A program made the translations under genes and the position numbers. Shown here one piece after another: positions 1 through 10,064 of a stretch of DNA of 64,000 nt. The DNA lies in assembly GCA_937895705.1 (NCBI GenBank), contig CALBKM010000025.1:1-64000 (forward strand). Direction: 5' to 3'. The DNA comes from an uncultured Clostridia bacterium (lineage in GTDB: Bacteria; Bacillota; Clostridia; Lachnospirales; Lachnospiraceae). The stretch's first letter is position 1. The number at the start of each line of letters is the position of its first letter. The notes under the pieces are model-generated. The model did not search any database. It saw only the letters and a list, made by a program, of their open reading frames with translations, and was not told where the DNA came from.

Positions 1-3000
1 TTTTTGAAGTTTTTCCCTTTTCCGTTACACTCTTACCTACCCGGTAGCCTGCCGCATTGTAGGTATTGGTAATGGTTGCATCTGTCGTTACCGACTTTAT
101 CAGCTGGTTACGGAGGTCGTAGGTGTTGGTAAGTACGGTTGTTGTTTCGTCGTTCCCGCTTTCCGTTACCGAACCGTATACGGTCTGGGTCTCTGTAAGC
201 TGGTTGCCGTTTGCATCGTAAGTATAAGAGATTTGGGCGGTTGTTTCTCCGCCTGTCTTCTGCTCCACAGAAAGCAACTGGTTTCTGCCGTTGTAGGTAT
301 AGGTCTTTACGGTTTCCACTCCGTTTTCCACCATGGTTTCCGTTGCCCGGTTGCCTGCTCCGTCATAGGTGTAGGAAATTACCCTGCCCTCCGGCTCCGT
401 CACACGCTCCAAACGGTTCTGCTTGTCATAGGCATAGGTGGTAGTTCCCCGCATTTGGCCGTTTGCAAGCTCGGTCTTTGAAATCAGGTTGCCTGCTCCG
501 TCGTAGATGTAACTGAACTGGTCAATTACCGTTCCGTCCGCCGTTTTGTTGGTTACACCCTTTACCAGGTTGTTGCCGTAGAAGGTGTAGTACTCGCTGC
601 TGCCGTCCCCATAGGTCACCCGCTCTCTGGCACCGTTGTCGTAGTAGCTGATTTCTACAGTCTCCGGGGTTCCGTCCATGCTCTGGGTAGTCACCTTGAT
701 GACACGGTTCTGCCGGTCGTATACGGTTCTTGTAGAGCCCGCCGGGTCGTTCTGAAGCTCGTAGTAACAGCCCGGTTCCATTCCGGAGGTCAGGTCATAG
801 GTGTAGGTTACCTTCCCAAACTCCGGAGCATCCTTCTCCGTTACCCGGCCCAGCTCGTCATACCGATAGGTGGTGGTGCCGCTTCCGTCGGTCATAGACA
901 GAAGGTTTCCGTTCTTGTCGTAGGTATAGGTATAGGTGCTCTTTGTTCCGTCGGCGCCTGTGGCGGTTTCGGATACAAGCTCCCCGTGAACGTTGTAAAC
1001 GTAGGTATTTACCGTACCTGCCGCATCCGTCATGGTCTTTACACTGCCGTCGCCGTTGTAGGTGTAAGCGGCGGTGGTTGTGCCGCTCTCCGTCCTTGTC
1101 AGCGGAAGGTTTGCGGCATTGTAGGTATACTCTGTCCTGTTATTTTTACCGTCGGTCTGACTGCGGAGATTGCCCCAAGGGTCGTAGCTGTAGGTGGTCT
1201 TCGTATTGTCCGCCGCGGTAACGCTTAAGAGTCTGCCGAAGCCGTCGTAGATGTAGGTTGTGGTGTTGTCTTCCCCGTCGGTGACGGTGGCAACGTTGCC
1301 TAAAGCATCGTAGGTCTGTACCGTTACATTACCCTCCGCATCCGTGGTCCGGGTCACCCGTCCGCTTCCGTTATACTCATACAGGGTCATGTTGTTTAGA
1401 GCATCGGTCTGGCTGATACAGTTCCCTGCCGGGTCGTAGATGTAGCGCACAAGCACCACACCCTCCGGCGATACCACGGTGGTCAGACGGTCAAAGGCAT
1501 CGTAGGTGTAGCCTGTCCGGTTTCCGAACTTGTCCGTCTCTGCGGTTACGTTGCCGTTTGCGTCATACTCCGTCTTCACGGTCTGCACCTTGCCGGAGAC
1601 GGTTACGGTCTCGGAGGTGACACGGTTCAAGCCGTCATACGTATAAACAGTGGTTACTCCTTCCCTATCGGTATAGGTCTTTCTGTTTCCGTTTTTGTCA
1701 TAGGTATAGGCTTCCTCACGGTTGTAGCTTCCATCGGTTGCGGATACGCTCTGCTTTATTATGTTGCCGAAGCTGTCATACTCCGTCGTTGTTACCGCAC
1801 TCGTGGAACTCGTTACGGCTACCTGACGGCCTCCGAGGTCGTAACGGTAAGTTTCCGTATAGTCCTCCATACCATCCCCGCCGGTCACTGTCATGGAACA
1901 CATCTGCCCCAGGTTGTCGTAGGTGTAGGTAGTTACAAGCCCCGTATCCGTCGTCTCCGTCAGTACATTCCCCATGCCGTCATAGGTATAGGTCACGGTA
2001 GCCTCCCCGGAGGAACCTGCCGTCTTCCTTGTCACCGTGCGTACGTTGTCCGCACCGTCATAAGTATAGGTGGTGACCCCGCCCAGTGCAGTTTCTTCCG
2101 TAAGCATTCTGCCCAGAGCGTCATAAGTGTAACGTATCGCAAAGGTCTTGCCTGCGCTCTCCGCTTCCGGCGTCAGTACAGACGCCACCTTTCCTGCCGG
2201 TGTATACTGATACGTGGTCTTCTTTTGATTTCCGTCCAGCATGTAAGTCAGGTTACCGTTCTTGTCATAGTTATAATAGGCAATCCGGTTCTCCTCTTCG
2301 GCAGTTCCGTCCACGGTAATCTCCGTCACTGCCTTTACACGTCCGGCGTAATCGTAGAGATACGTTAACCGGGACATTTCGGAAAGGTCCTCACCCTCCC
2401 TATAGTTTTCCGGCGACACTTCCGCCGTCCGGTTGCCCATCCGGTTGTAAGCATAAAGGGTAATACCGCCCTCCGCATCCGTCACTTTGATAAGGTTCCC
2501 CAACTCATCATACTCATAGCAGGTCTCATTGCCCTCTGCATCCTTTTCACAGGAAAGTCTTCCGAAGCGGTCATACTCACAGCCTTCCACCCTTACGGCT
2601 CCATCCCTGCCGGTAACCTGTTTTCGCAGAAGACTTCCCATGGCATTGTACATGTAGGTGGTTACCGTACCGTCCGGCGCCGTCTCCTTTGTTACGTTTC
2701 CGTTCACATCATACTCGTAGGAGGTGGCTAGTACCGTTCCTCCCTCCGTAATACGCTGTACCGTCACCGGCTCACTGCGGTATCCGTAGACATACCTCGT
2801 AAGAACCGTCTGTGTTGGGGAAAGTTTTACTTCCTCGCTGACACGACGACCGTCCTTGTCATAGCGGTAAGAGGTCTCTGTTTTATTTCCGTCAATAAAG
2901 GTCATAAGCCTTCCTACACCATCATACCCATAAGACAGCGTAATGACCTGTCCCGGTACGCTTCCGTTTGAAACCGGCGTGATGCCCTGTACCTGGGTGG

Positions 3001-6000
3001 TAAGCTGACCGTCCCTGTTGTAGGTCATTCCCTGGTAGGTATAGGTTCCTTCGCCACACGGCATCCAGATTCCGATGCAGTTCTTTAAGGCATCGTAACG
3101 GTAATACGTGGTCCGGCCCAATGCATCCGTTTCCGATTCCAACAGTCCGTCCTTCCGGTACTTCCAGGTCAGACTGCCTCCGTCTGGGTTGTTTTGCTGT
3201 ACCAAACGTCCCATACTATCGTACAGATATACGGTAGTATGTCGGGTTGTTGCATCCGCGTGTACCGTTTCTTCCACCTGCAGTTGACCGTTCACACGGG
3301 AATATGTATATTCCTTCAACAGCTGCAGGACTTCTCCTATCTGTACCGTAACGGTAAGCACACGATTTTTCCCGTCATAGGTATAGTGGTAGATTGCCCC
3401 TGTCGGCAGTGTTTCGGTTTTCACATTTCCATGCTCGTCATAGGTGTAAGTTGTTGTATTGTTTAACCCATCCGTAAAGCTCTTCCTATTGCCCATGGCA
3501 TCATAGGAATAACTGTATTCCGAAGTGTATCCGTATCCGGTCTTACTTTCTTTTATCGGAAGGCCCTGTTCGTTATACAGCACGGATGTTGTTTCCAGTC
3601 CCGCAAGGATTGATTTGGTCAGATTACCGTTTTTATCGTATTCGTACTCGGTAACGATACCCTCCGGGGTTGTCTGCTTTTTCACCCTGCCGATTTCATC
3701 GTACTCAAAGACCGTTGTATAGCTTAAATTATTTACAATATGCGTCTGGTTTCCTTCCGCATCATACTTGTACTCCGTCACCACGCCTTCCGGAGAAGTT
3801 ACTCTTTTCACCAGTCCCGCACAATTACAATCGGTTTCTCCCTTTTTATAATAGGTATATGTGGTTATGGCAAACTTCGCCGGATCTGCATCCTCCGAAT
3901 AGCTTACGCCTCCATCCAGCTCCACAATCTGACGCAACAGATTTCCGTCTACACCGTATTCATACCGGGTTACCACGCCTGTCTGGTCCTTGTGGTAGAC
4001 ACAATGATTTTTATCATCATATCCAAAAATCTCTTCTCCGCGATCCGGATGGGTGATTTTCGTAATATTACCCCGTCCGTCCCGTACATAGGAAGTTATA
4101 TTTCCAAGCTCATCTCTCTCCGACTGCAGTTCGCCGAAGGACGACCTGTCATTCTCGCCCGGATAGTAGTCATAATATACGGTTTCTCCGTTTCTGTCCG
4201 TAATTCCGGTAATGTTATAGGATGTGTCGTAGTACTGAACCTCTTTCGTTCCGTCTGCATAGGTAATGGTGGTTTGACCCAATAAATCCTCATACTCGTA
4301 TATTCTTGTATTCCCGTTTGCGTCCGTCACGGAATATAATTTGTAATCTCCGGCGTTATCATATACGATGGATTCTATCACCTGTCCCTCATGATTCAGC
4401 ACTGCGGTTACATATCCGCTTTCTTCCGCATACCGGTAAGATGTGGTTTTATTATCCGGTGTCGTAACGGAAAGTAACCTTATTCCCAGTTCATCCGGTT
4501 CGTAACGAACCGTTCTGCCCGCTGCATCGGTAACCTTTACCAGAAAATTTTTATCATCGTATTCCAGGGTAATCGCCCGTCCGGCATAGTCGGTTACTTT
4601 TTCCGGATTTCCCGCCTTGTTATAGGTTATTACAATGGCATTTCCGTTTTCTTCCTGAATCTTAACAAGTCTTCCGCCTCCGTCATAGATATATTTTTCC
4701 TGCCCCGGTGTTGTCAGTACAAAGCTGCCGTCCTCCTTGCGCACCAGGGTATCCCGTGTACTCTGGGACACATAGCCGCTCTCCGTCAGTTCGAAGAACA
4801 CTTCTCCTCCGTTCGGCAATTCCGCCACCCAAAAATTCTCATAATTGATGGAAGGGACAATTCTGCAATCATACGCAAAATGCCAGCCGATACCTAATAT
4901 ACTGTACTTTCTTTCCCTTTGACGATTGCTGAACGTGCGGTTCACTTCCATGGTTCCGTTCAGACACGGGTAGGACAAATCCGTTTCCTTTATAGAATAG
5001 CTTCCGCTCGGTGCATACGCCCCTTCGGATTTCGCTACAATCATGCCCGTTTTTACCGCACTGCCGAAATAATTGCTGAAGTCTACCTCTCCCTCAACTT
5101 TTGCGCCTTTACCGCGCCATCTGTAATGTAATTCCTGAAGAACGATGTATTCCACCACATAGGCACACGGTCCGTCCACATGCCCCCAATAGTTTCTCCG
5201 GGCATCCACCACCACATCTTTTCTGCGGTTCGTCATGGCATGCGTACTTCCGGTAAAAGAACAGTAATTAATCACCGGCACGGTCGTCGTATCCACATAC
5301 ACCGCAAATGATGATGCATTCTGAATATCGGAATTCAGGATAGTTGCGGCACCGTTAATCATTACGCAGTTATAACCATGGCGCAAAACATTGTAATTTG
5401 CAATATAGGTACCGGTTTTATTTACATGAATCCCCGACCAGGTACCCAGAGATGTATCCTTTGCAAAGTTCTTCCCCGGGTCTCCCACAATCGTAAACAA
5501 AATCTCTTCCTCTGCGGTTCCTTCCGCTTTCAGTGTTCCGCTTACATACACTCCCCTTCCTGCGATAAAATACAGCTTCGTACCGGGTTCGATTGTTACC
5601 GTTGCCCCTGCTCCTACGCCAATATTCTCACACTGATATGTCTCCTTGGGAATCATAGCATCTATCCCCAGCGTTCCGCTGATTGTGATATAATCCGTTG
5701 TCAGATTTTCCGTTAACCGGTTATTCTGAATGGCTTTCAGTTCTTCTCCCGTTACAAAATTACTCAGATTTACATAAATCGGCCTTCCGCATCCACTGAT
5801 TTCATTTTCCGTGATTGCAAATATTCCTGTTCCAAAAGTACTTACATATATTCCGTTCGAACTACAGCCGGTTATCTTCGAATCGGTTATCTGTATCGAG
5901 CCTGCATCCGATCCTCCTACAGAAATGCCGGTGGTTCCTCCCGAAATCGTGCATCGCGTAATCTCGCTTCCCGATCTCTGGCTGGAAGCTATCCCGTTAT

Positions 6001-9000
6001 ACTGGCTCTTTTCAATAACACTGTCCCGGACAATCAGTCGTCCTGACGCCGTTATGGCAGTACTTGCGTACCGGAACACACAATATGTCGCATTTATATG
6101 CCCGGTTTTACTGATGGAGATTCCCTTCCAGAAGCTCTCGTTTCCTGTACCTTCCTCGCCTGTATACTCGGAATCCCAGGCCCCCGAAAACACAATCTTT
6201 TCTGTCTCGGTTCCCTCTGCCAGCAATGTACCGTTTACACTTAACCCGTTGTTACCGATAAACAACAGCTGCGCTCCCGGTGCTACCGTCAGTATCTTTC
6301 CGTCTGTGACAGAGAAGCTTTCACAAAAGTATCTTCCCTTCGGAATCTTTATGTTGTTCCTCGGTGTTCCGAACAGCACCACATCACATTTCGAACCGCA
6401 TCCTTCCAGCGTATTCTCCCTGATATTTTTTAACTCGTCACCGGTCTGCATGTATGCCAGGGAAAGATACAGCGGATGGTTTCCGCAATTAAGGAACGTA
6501 TTTCCCACAACGGAAAACTCACCCCTAACGGATTCTCCGTAAATTGCCCTTGCACCTCCGGTAATGGTATTATTGGAGATTGAGATGTTCGTGTCACCCT
6601 TGGAATTAAGATATACACCGATCTCACTGCCCGCAATCCTACACCCGGTAAGTTCAACCGTTCCGCTTGTTTGTTCCAGATAAATGCCGTATTTCTTACT
6701 ACAGTTGATATTACAATTCTTTAAAATCACATTTCCTGTAGCCAGCACTCCTAAAGTCTGTTGATCTGCCGATACCAGTTCACACTCCGACAACTCCAAC
6801 AATCCATCGACATAAACACCGAACCGATAACCGTTTACCCAGCCACAACCGCTTGTGTTTAATACCTTCACATGCTCGCCTCGAAAGACACCGCCATCAT
6901 ACACGCGAATTCCCTGCCACGTCGTACTTTCTTCTCCTGCAAGATTTGTACCGTATATCTCATCTCCAAGCACCGTGAAGATAATCGGTTCCTCTTTTGT
7001 TCCGAGCGCATTCAGTGTTCCGAACACTTCTGTTTGCCATTCATTGGAACAAACGATACTTCCTTTTTCAATATTTAACACACTGCCGTAATTTATTCGC
7101 AGATTAATAAATGCATACTCTCCGGTGGGAAGTTTCACTTCCTTTGTTACATTTCCGTTCAATACAATTCCATTTGCTTTAACATTCCCACTGAATGAGT
7201 TGTCTCTGATTGCTTCCAATTCGTTTCCGGTGTACAACCCTTCCGGATTAATAACCAGCGGATATGTTCCGTTTCTCTCGAAACGGTTCCCTGTGACTTC
7301 AAATTTTCCGCTTCCTACACTTCCAACAGACATTCCGACATATGTTGCCCCTTCGACCAGGGACTCTGTCAACTCAAAGGAACCGTCTCCTTTTTGCCAT
7401 ACATAAATACTTCCATAATCTCCTCGTATTGTACTTCCGGTAATCCGTGTACTTCCACTATCTGCAGACACAATGGCATATACATACCGGCCTGACGATT
7501 CCACCTCACAATCGGATAGTTCCAGTGTCCCGCAGGATAAGATACCGGCGTAGGTATAGTTACTTCTATGTACTCCTTCTATCTTGCTGAACTTAGCATG
7601 CTCTCCCTTTAAACTTCCTCCCTCATAAATGTGGATTCCGGACCAGGAAGCACTTCCGTCTGCCGTAAACACCGCCGGTTCTTCTTCTGTTCCCAACAGG
7701 TTGACTTTTCCGTAGACACTTAAGGTTTCTCCGCCCTTAAAGCATAACGCACTTCCTTGTTCTAAATTTAGTATGCCGGCTTTTTCTACCCTTACTCCCG
7801 TAGCTATGAATGTTCCTTTCGGAACACAGACTTCGCCCACTACACTTCCTGTTAAGACCACTCCGTTTGCATTGCTGTTTTCCCTATAACTGTTCTCTCC
7901 GATTCCTTTCAGATTATCTCCGTTCTTTACTCCCGAAAGTTCGATATAGACCGGATACTGGCCGTTCCGTTCAAAGCGGTTTCCGCTGAGTTTGAATTCC
8001 CCTCCGCCGAAACGCTTTACCCACAAACCGTAAGCAGAATTATCCGTAATCGCGGAATCCCTCAAATCCAGATATCCGCCTCCGGACTGTTCCACATAGA
8101 TACCTCCGGATTTTCCTCCCGAATTTACTTCACACGCCCGAAGTTCCGCCGTTCCTTGCACATAAACCGCGAACCGGTAACCGTTTACCCAGCCACAACC
8201 GCTTGTATTTAATATTCTTACATGCTCTCCTCTCAGTACACCGCCACCGAGAACATGGACTCCTTTCCACGTCGTACTTTCTTCTCCCGCAAGATTTGTA
8301 CCGTATGTCTCGTCTCCCAGCACCGTGAAAATGACCGGTTCCTCCTCCGTTCCAAGTACATTCAGTGTTCCGGACACTTCTATTGCCCAGTCATCGGCGC
8401 AGATGGTGCTTCCTTTTTCGATGTTTAACACACTTCCGACATCTATTTGTACCATATGGAAAAAATACTCTTCGGTGGGAAGATTCACTTCTTTTATTGC
8501 ATTTCCATTTAATACAATTCCGTTTACCTTAACATTTCCGGTAAATGTGTTGTCTGTGATTGATTCCATTTCGTTTCCGGTGTACAAACCTTCCAGATTG
8601 ATAACCAACGGATATCCTCCGTTTCTTTCAAAGCGGTTCCCTGTGATTTTAAATGTTCCGCCACCTACACTTTGCATATATAACGCATCTGCAGATGAAC
8701 CTTCAAGTAATGACCCGGTAAGCACAAAGGAACCTTCTCCCTTCTGCCACACATAAATACCACCGAAACTTCCGTGTATTGTACTTCCTATAATCCGTGT
8801 ATTTCCGCTATCTCCCGATACGATGGCGTAACTGGAACGCCCCGTCGACTCCACCTCACAGTTTGTCAATTCCAACGTTCCGCAGGATAAGATACCGGCA
8901 TAGGTATAATTTTTTCTGTGTTCTCCTTCCATCTTAAGGAATTTTGTGTACTCTCCCCGCAGACTTCCGCTCTCATAAATATGGATTCCCTTCCAGGAAG

Positions 9001-9802
9001 CATTTCCCTGTGCGGTAAATACAACCGGACTTTCCTCATTTCCTTTCGCAATGATATCTCCGTATACATAAAGATTTGCACCGGAAGCAAACCGCAGTAC
9101 TGTCCCCGGTTCAATCTTCAAAGATGTATTTCTGGCAACCGCAATAGTATTTGTTATTTCATAGGAACCAACTGCACCGCCCCATGTGGTATCCGCATAT
9201 ACATCTCCTGTGATTCGCTTCACACTTGTAAACGACACTACGTTACTGTTTACAGTTCGTCCTTCCTCTTCTCCCACTCTGCTTACCTGATATTCATAAG
9301 TAGCATAGCAATCCGGCAATGTATAATAATAATCAAATTCCGACTCGGTTCCTTTCACGGATGCCACCGTTTCTCCGTTTACCGTAACTACATATTCCGC
9401 CGGTTGCGTATAAGTGATTGCACTTCCCGTTACACAATCTGCCACCGTATCGTCACCTGTATACTCCCATGACAACCGGACTTCCTCCCTGCCTGTAGAT
9501 GTAACCTCCAGATTAATCTGCCGTTTCAGTGGCAGTTGCATCAGCATTTCCGTTGTTTCCGGTGCCTGCATCACTTTTACATTTTCCGTATTGTCTGCCC
9601 TATATTCTGCCTTCGTCGCAGTTTCCGACAGACTCTCCAACGGCACATAAGTAAATTCTTTCGTTTCACCTTGTTCCATCTCTCCGATGTAAGTTTCTAC
9701 ATACACCTTTTCCGTACTTGCCGGTGCCACGCATCCCATTAACAAGGAAAATGTTATACTAAGCGCCACTCCCCGGGAAATATCCCGTATTCTTTTCTTC
9801 AT
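1..9802 (-). CDS. Giant beta-helix / RHS (YD-repeat) lipoprotein, 3' end cut by window edge
   Basis: The reading frame starts at ATG 9802, with AGGGGA upstream, and stays in frame to base 1 at every place I translated. That gives at least 3,267 codons, with the C-terminus outside the window. Residues 1-24 are a lipoprotein signal (basic start, hydrophobic core, LLMGC lipobox), so the protein is probably anchored outside the membrane. Residues about 25-190 look like a fibronectin-III-type region. About 190-1540 are right-handed parallel beta-helix repeats (recurring phrases like ITGNRFERNG) ending in an NYWG..GP motif. About 1560-1720 resemble the conserved region ahead of RHS repeats. From about 1720 onward there are dozens of YD repeats (TYTYDxxGN), each about 21 residues. 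RHS proteins usually end in a variable toxin or effector domain after the repeats; that part is not visible. The beta-helix suggests binding of surfaces or glycans (inference). Family assignment is firm; function is open. Confidence 0.93.
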   Translation of the reverse strand, partial: MKKRIRDISRGVALSITFSLLMGCVAPASTEKVYVETYIGEMEQGETKEFTYVPLESLSETATKAEYRADNTENVKVMQAPETTEMLMQLPLKRQINLEVTSTGREEVRLSWEYTGDDTVADCVTGSAITYTQPAEYVVTVNGETVASVKGTESEFDYYYTLPDCYATYEYQVSRVGEEEGRTVNSNVVSFTSVKRITGDVYADTTWGGAVGSYEITNTIAVARNTSLKIEPGTVLRFASGANLYVYGDIIAKGNEESPVVFTAQGNASWKGIHIYESGSLRGEYTKFLKMEGEHRKNYTYAGILSCGTLELTNCEVESTGRSSYAIVSGDSGNTRIIGSTIHGSFGGIYVWQKGEGSFVLTGSLLEGSSADALYMQSVGGGTFKITGNRFERNGGYPLVINLEGLYTGNEMESITDNTFTGNVKVNGIVLNGNAIKEVNLPTEEYFFHMVQIDVGSVLNIEKGSTICADDWAIEVSGTLNVLGTEEEPVIFTVLGDETYGTNLAGEESTTWKGVHVLGGGVLRGEHVRILNTSGCGWVNGYRFAVYVQGTAELRACEVNSGGKSGGIYVEQSGGGYLDLRDSAITDNSAYGLWVKRFGGGEFKLSGNRFERNGQYPVYIELSGVKNGDNLKGIGENSYRENSNANGVVLTGSVVGEVCVPKGTFIATGVRVEKAGILNLEQGSALCFKGGETLSVYGKVNLLGTEEEPAVFTADGSASWSGIHIYEGGSLKGEHAKFSKIEGVHRSNYTYAGILSCGTLELSDCEVESSGRYVYAIVSADSGSTRITGSTIRGDYGSIYVWQKGDGSFELTESLVEGATYVGMSVGSVGSGKFEVTGNRFERNGTYPLVINPEGLYTGNELEAIRDNSFSGNVKANGIVLNGNVTKEVKLPTGEYAFINLRINYGSVLNIEKGSIVCSNEWQTEVFGTLNALGTKEEPIIFTVLGDEIYGTNLAGEESTTWQGIRVYDGGVFRGEHVKVLNTSGCGWVNGYRFGVYVDGLLELSECELVSADQQTLGVLATGNVILKNCNINCSKKYGIYLEQTSGTVELTGCRIAGSEIGVYLNSKGDTNISISNNTITGGARAIYGESVRGEFSVVGNTFLNCGNHPLYLSLAYMQTGDELKNIRENTLEGCGSKCDVVLFGTPRNNIKIPKGRYFCESFSVTDGKILTVAPGAQLLFIGNNGLSVNGTLLAEGTETEKIVFSGAWDSEYTGEEGTGNESFWKGISISKTGHINATYCVFRYASTAITASGRLIVRDSVIEKSQYNGIASSQRSGSEITRCTISGGTTGISVGGSDAGSIQITDSKITGCSSNGIYVSTFGTGIFAITENEISGCGRPIYVNLSNFVTGEELKAIQNNRLTENLTTDYITISGTLGIDAMIPKETYQCENIGVGAGATVTIEPGTKLYFIAGRGVYVSGTLKAEGTAEEEILFTIVGDPGKNFAKDTSLGTWSGIHVNKTGTYIANYNVLRHGYNCVMINGAATILNSDIQNASSFAVYVDTTTVPVINYCSFTGSTHAMTNRRKDVVVDARRNYWGHVDGPCAYVVEYIVLQELHYRWRGKGAKVEGEVDFSNYFGSAVKTGMIVAKSEGAYAPSGSYSIKETDLSYPCLNGTMEVNRTFSNRQRERKYSILGIGWHFAYDCRIVPSINYENFWVAELPNGGEVFFELTESGYVSQSTRDTLVRKEDGSFVLTTPGQEKYIYDGGGRLVKIQEENGNAIVITYNKAGNPEKVTDYAGRAITLEYDDKNFLVKVTDAAGRTVRYEPDELGIRLLSVTTPDNKTTSYRYAEESGYVTAVLNHEGQVIESIVYDNAGDYKLYSVTDANGNTRIYEYEDLLGQTTITYADGTKEVQYYDTSYNITGITDRNGETVYYDYYPGENDRSSFGELQSERDELGNITSYVRDGRGNITKITHPDRGEEIFGYDDKNHCVYHKDQTGVVTRYEYGVDGNLLRQIVELDGGVSYSEDADPAKFAITTYTYYKKGETDCNCAGLVKRVTSPEGVVTEYKYDAEGNQTHIVNNLSYTTVFEYDEIGRVKKQTTPEGIVTEYEYDKNGNLTKSILAGLETTSVLYNEQGLPIKESKTGYGYTSEYSYSYDAMGNRKSFTDGLNNTTTYTYDEHGNVKTETLPTGAIYHYTYDGKNRVLTVTVQIGEVLQLLKEYTYSRVNGQLQVEETVHADATTRHTTVYLYDSMGRLVQQNNPDGGSLTWKYRKDGLLESETDALGRTTYYRYDALKNCIGIWMPCGEGTYTYQGMTYNRDGQLTTQVQGITPVSNGSVPGQVITLSYGYDGVGRLMTFIDGNKTETSYRYDKDGRRVSEEVKLSPTQTVLTRYVYGYRSEPVTVQRITEGGTVLATSYEYDVNGNVTKETAPDGTVTTYMYNAMGSLLRKQVTGRDGAVRVEGCEYDRFGRLSCEKDAEGNETCYEYDELGNLIKVTDAEGGITLYAYNRMGNRTAEVSPENYREGEDLSEMSRLTYLYDYAGRVKAVTEITVDGTAEEENRIAYYNYDKNGNLTYMLDGNQKKTTYQYTPAGKVASVLTPEAESAGKTFAIRYTYDALGRMLTEETALGGVTTYTYDGADNVRTVTRKTAGSSGEATVTYTYDGMGNVLTETTDTGLVTTYTYDNLGQMCSMTVTGGDGMEDYTETYRYDLGGRQVAVTSSTSAVTTTEYDSFGNIIKQSVSATDGSYNREEAYTYDKNGNRKTYTDREGVTTVYTYDGLNRVTSETVTVSGKVQTVKTEYDANGNVTAETDKFGNRTGYTYDAFDRLTTVVSPEGVVLVRYIYDPAGNCISQTDALNNMTLYEYNGSGRVTRTTDAEGNVTVQTYDALGNVATVTDGEDNTTTYIYDGFGRLLSVTAADNTKTTYSYDPWGNLRSQTDGKNNRTEYTYNAANLPLTRTESGTTTAAYTYNGDGSVKTMTDAAGTVNTYVYNVHGELVSETATGADGTKSTYTYTYDKNGNLLSMTDGSGTTTYRYDELGRVTEKDAPEFGKVTYTYDLTSGMEPGCYYELQNDPAGSTRTVYDRQNRVIKVTTQSMDGTPETVEISYYDNGARERVTYGDGSSEYYTFYGNNLVKGVTNKTADGTVIDQFSYIYDGAGNLISKTELANGQMRGTTTYAYDKQNRLERVTEPEGRVISYTYDGAGNRATETMVENGVETVKTYTYNGRNQLLSVEQKTGGETTAQISYTYDANGNQLTETQTVYGSVTESGNDETTTVLTNTYDLRNQLIKSVTTDATITNTYNAAGYRVGKSVTEKGKTSK
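6790..9090 (-). repeat. Internal tandem duplication, offset 1,350 bp, within the beta-helix region
   Basis: Bases about 8140-9090 and about 6790-7740 are recognisable copies at a constant offset of 1,350 bp (450 codons). Matched landmarks are 8181 with 6831, 8641 with 7291 and 8881 with 7531. The copies have diverged but stay in frame. They correspond to residues about 238-555 and 688-1005 of the giant lipoprotein. The roughly 400 bp between them does not align at this offset with what follows the second copy. Confidence 0.8.
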
Positions 9803-9855
9803 TCTTTTGTTCCCCTTTGCTTTTTCTCTCGGATAACCTTGCTAAAACTCCCATA

Positions 9856-9892
9856 AACACAAAAACGGCTGCAAAGATAGCCTTTGCAGCCG
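9856..9892 (-). terminator. Intrinsic terminator in the leader of the RHS gene
   Basis: A perfect 11-bp stem (9866-9876 with 9882-9892, 5-nt loop) is followed on the minus strand by UUUUU and a U-rich tail. It lies between the c-di-GMP aptamer and the RHS start codon. Its 5' arm shares bases with the 3' edge of the aptamer, which is the usual arrangement for a riboswitch-controlled terminator. Confidence 0.88.
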
Positions 9893-9968
9893 AACCATCA
9901 TAAGGGAATCTCCCCCTCTTAGACTTCCAACTTTGTGTCCTTACGTTTCCGCAAGTTTACCACGGTCT
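9889..9968 (-). promoter_or_regulatory. c-di-GMP-I (GEMM) riboswitch
   Basis: On the minus strand the leader carries the hallmarks of the GEMM/c-di-GMP-I aptamer in order. These are GGUAAAC, then a 6-bp stem CUUGCG/CGUAAG closed by a GAAA tetraloop, then GGACACAAAG (family core GACGCAAAG), GUCUAAG, a second hairpin with AGGG/CCCU pairing, and UAUGAUGGUUCGG at the 3' side. A terminator hairpin follows at once and overlaps the 3' edge. It sits about 7 nt downstream of a good promoter and about 85 nt upstream of the giant RHS lipoprotein gene. The overlap suggests that a ligand-stabilised closing stem would compete with the terminator, making it an ON switch. The direction is inference; clostridial type-I examples can also be OFF. 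Confidence 0.85.
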
Positions 9969-9974
9969 AATGTG

Positions 9975-10003
9975 ATGGTACCATGTTTTTTACTCATTGT
10001 CAA
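9975..10003 (-). promoter_or_regulatory. Promoter of the RHS lipoprotein gene
   Basis: Consensus TTGACA (9998-10003), exactly 17 nt, then TACCAT (9975-9980). The predicted transcription start falls just before the c-di-GMP aptamer, so the riboswitch is at the 5' end of the transcript. Confidence 0.8.
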
Positions 10004-10064
10004 CCATTTTGTTTGTTTTTTTTAAACCAAAGTTTACTCTTTATCGTTCAAATAGTCTATTTCC

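Noticed and set aside
1..4700. Regular short repeats of about 63 bp that look like a CRISPR array or satellite DNA
   Set aside because: Translated on the minus strand they are in-frame YD repeats (TYTYDxxGN). The period and degeneracy are set by the protein; no spacers or identical repeats are present.
3740..6542. Long plus-strand open frames across the RHS region (for example 3740-4285 and 5811-6542)
   Set aside because: They are antisense shadows of the giant minus-strand gene, with no RBS or family features.
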